Source: Mastigamoeba balamuthi (Eukaryota; Evosea; Mastigamoebida; Mastigamoebidae). Taken from it: DNA of 64,000 nt. The position numbers and the translations under genes were made by a program. The notes under the pieces are model-generated. The model saw only the letters and a program-made list of their open reading frames with translations. It was not told the origin of the DNA and ran no database searches. The first letter of the stretch is position 1. Every line of letters starts with the position of its first letter. Positions 63,101-64,000 of the stretch are shown here, one piece after another. The DNA lies in contig CACRSC010000136.1 of assembly GCA_902651635.1 (NCBI GenBank), positions 159,665 through 223,664 of the forward strand. Reading direction: 5' to 3'.

Positions 63101-64000
63101 CGTCCCCTTCTCGAACGTCCTCGTGATGTTCGGCGTCGGGATGTCAATCGGGTCTGCTGCGAGCTCGTCCCTGATGAGCTTGTTGTACGTGATCACCGGT
63201 GGTGTTGTCAACGAGATCACGTAGTGCTGGGTGTCCCTCAGCCCGATCAGGACGAAATCCCCTGCTGGAGTCGTCGGCGTGACGAACACCACCGCGTCCT
63301 GGAATGGTGCTCCCTGCTCGAACGCGAGTGGAATGAACGCAGCCAGTGTGATCAGGTCGATGCTGCCATTGCTGTTCTTGAACTTGATCGGGTGGTGCAG
63401 CCTCCTGATGTAGTTCTTGAGGTTTGCCGTGAATTTCTCGTTCATGAAGGATCGATCAGCCCCCGGGTCGATCTGGCACTCCAACGAGTTCAGCGGGCCT
63501 ACTCCCACGTTGGTCTTGACGTAGATGCGCCGCTCCTTGATCGCTGATGGTGGCTCGTAAATGAGCTCGTCCTCGACGTCGCAAAGGTCGAACTCCTTTG
63601 GGTTGAGCGTCATGTATGGGTTGATATCCTCGACGTCACTTCCGTCCGTGGTAGTGAGCTCCTCGACTGTGTCTGGCCCTTGCTTCGCCCCTGGCCCGTC
63701 CCTGGTCGTTGCCCTGACCCGGTCTCCTTGCTCGAGCTGCGACAGCTGCACCGAGGGTGCTCCACCGTCGTCGGGGGTGTCGATGGCTCCGACCGGGACC
63801 TTGGTGGGGTTCGTTGGAGTCCGTGGGGCTTTCCTTGGGGTCGGGATCTCGATGACCTGGCAGAGTAGTGTCTGCACGAACGGGGTCGAGAACGTGCCCT
63901 TCTTGTTCATGCTGGTCTGCCGCTTCACTGCCTGGCACTCCATTTTCCCGTGGCCCTTGCTCCCACAGACGAAACAGCGATGGTCTGCCGAGAGCTTGTC
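60110..64000 (-). mobile_element. Ty3/Gypsy (Metaviridae) LTR retrotransposon, pol region, chromovirus-like, runs off the right edge
   Basis: Read on the minus strand from the window edge: CCHC nucleocapsid knuckle (about 63990-63940), aspartic protease (about 63500), reverse transcriptase with YIDD (about 62850-62250), RNase H (about 62050-61700), integrase with HHCC and DDE core (about 61400-60650), and a chromodomain-like C-terminus (about 60330-60130). This is the Ty3/Gypsy order. The 5' part (rest of gag, 5' LTR) lies outside. The visible coding part looks uninterrupted, which suggests a young copy; I could not delimit LTRs, so age is not dated. Confidence 0.9.

Overview
The window is a nuclear segment from a GC-rich, intron-bearing unicellular eukaryote. 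Most introns are short (about 48-120 nt) with GT..AG ends. A proteasome beta2 subunit, a eukaryotic tRNA-Thr with pol III signals and signal-anchor glycosyltransferases exclude a bacterium. The large LRR/PSI receptor, whose cytoplasmic module recalls amoebozoan receptor kinases, and the many tandem amplified families suggest an amoebozoan, perhaps archamoeba-like. That assignment is an inference.

Layout. 0.9-2.5 kb (-): a putative membrane glycosyltransferase. 3.0-6.1 kb (+): an LRR/Cys-rich/PSI-like receptor without a kinase. 6.4-13.9 kb: three copies (A, B, C) of a GT8-type glycosyltransferase with a fascin-like beta-trefoil tail; B and C are damaged. A 118-bp hairpin element and an ankyrin relic lie between B and C. 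14.3-22.0 kb (-): a 2557-residue single-pass protein whose ectodomain has 21 FG-GAP units arranged as three sets of seven, CSPG/cadherin-like modules, and a PARP-like ADP-ribosyltransferase fold in the cytoplasm. 22.5-25.0 kb (+): a YdiF-type acetate/propionate CoA-transferase. 25.4-26.5 kb (-): a hendecad coiled-coil protein. 27.3-33.0 kb (+): three tandem auxin-efflux-carrier-like (AEC) transporters; a fourth lies at 43.6-45.1 kb (-).

33.6-39.7 kb (+) carries GT8 copies D and E. They border or sit inside an AT-rich, strongly CpG-depleted island (about 35.5-41.8 kb) that contrasts sharply with the rest. Then follow a GYPPQ-repeat EF-hand protein (41.95-43.2 kb, -), tRNA-Thr(CGT), AEC copy 4, proteasome beta2 (45.9-47.0 kb, -), two unrecognised reading frames (+) and a membrane-anchored methyltransferase (48.4-49.1 kb, -). 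49.6-59.5 kb (-) holds three head-to-tail paralogues of a roughly 1000-residue F-box-like / PPY-type ankyrin-like / UBR-like zinc-finger protein. The right edge (60.1-64.0 kb, -) is the pol part of a Ty3/Gypsy LTR element that runs off the window.

Themes. Local tandem duplication followed by decay explains more than half of the genes (GT8 x5, AEC x4, F-box/ankyrin x3). Within families the upstream DNA is also conserved: an ACGTCA element lies 46-104 bp before the start codon of all five GT8 copies, and two blocks precede all three F-box genes. The membrane receptor/PARP protein, the F-box/UBR-finger family and the CpG-poor island are the parts most worth following up.
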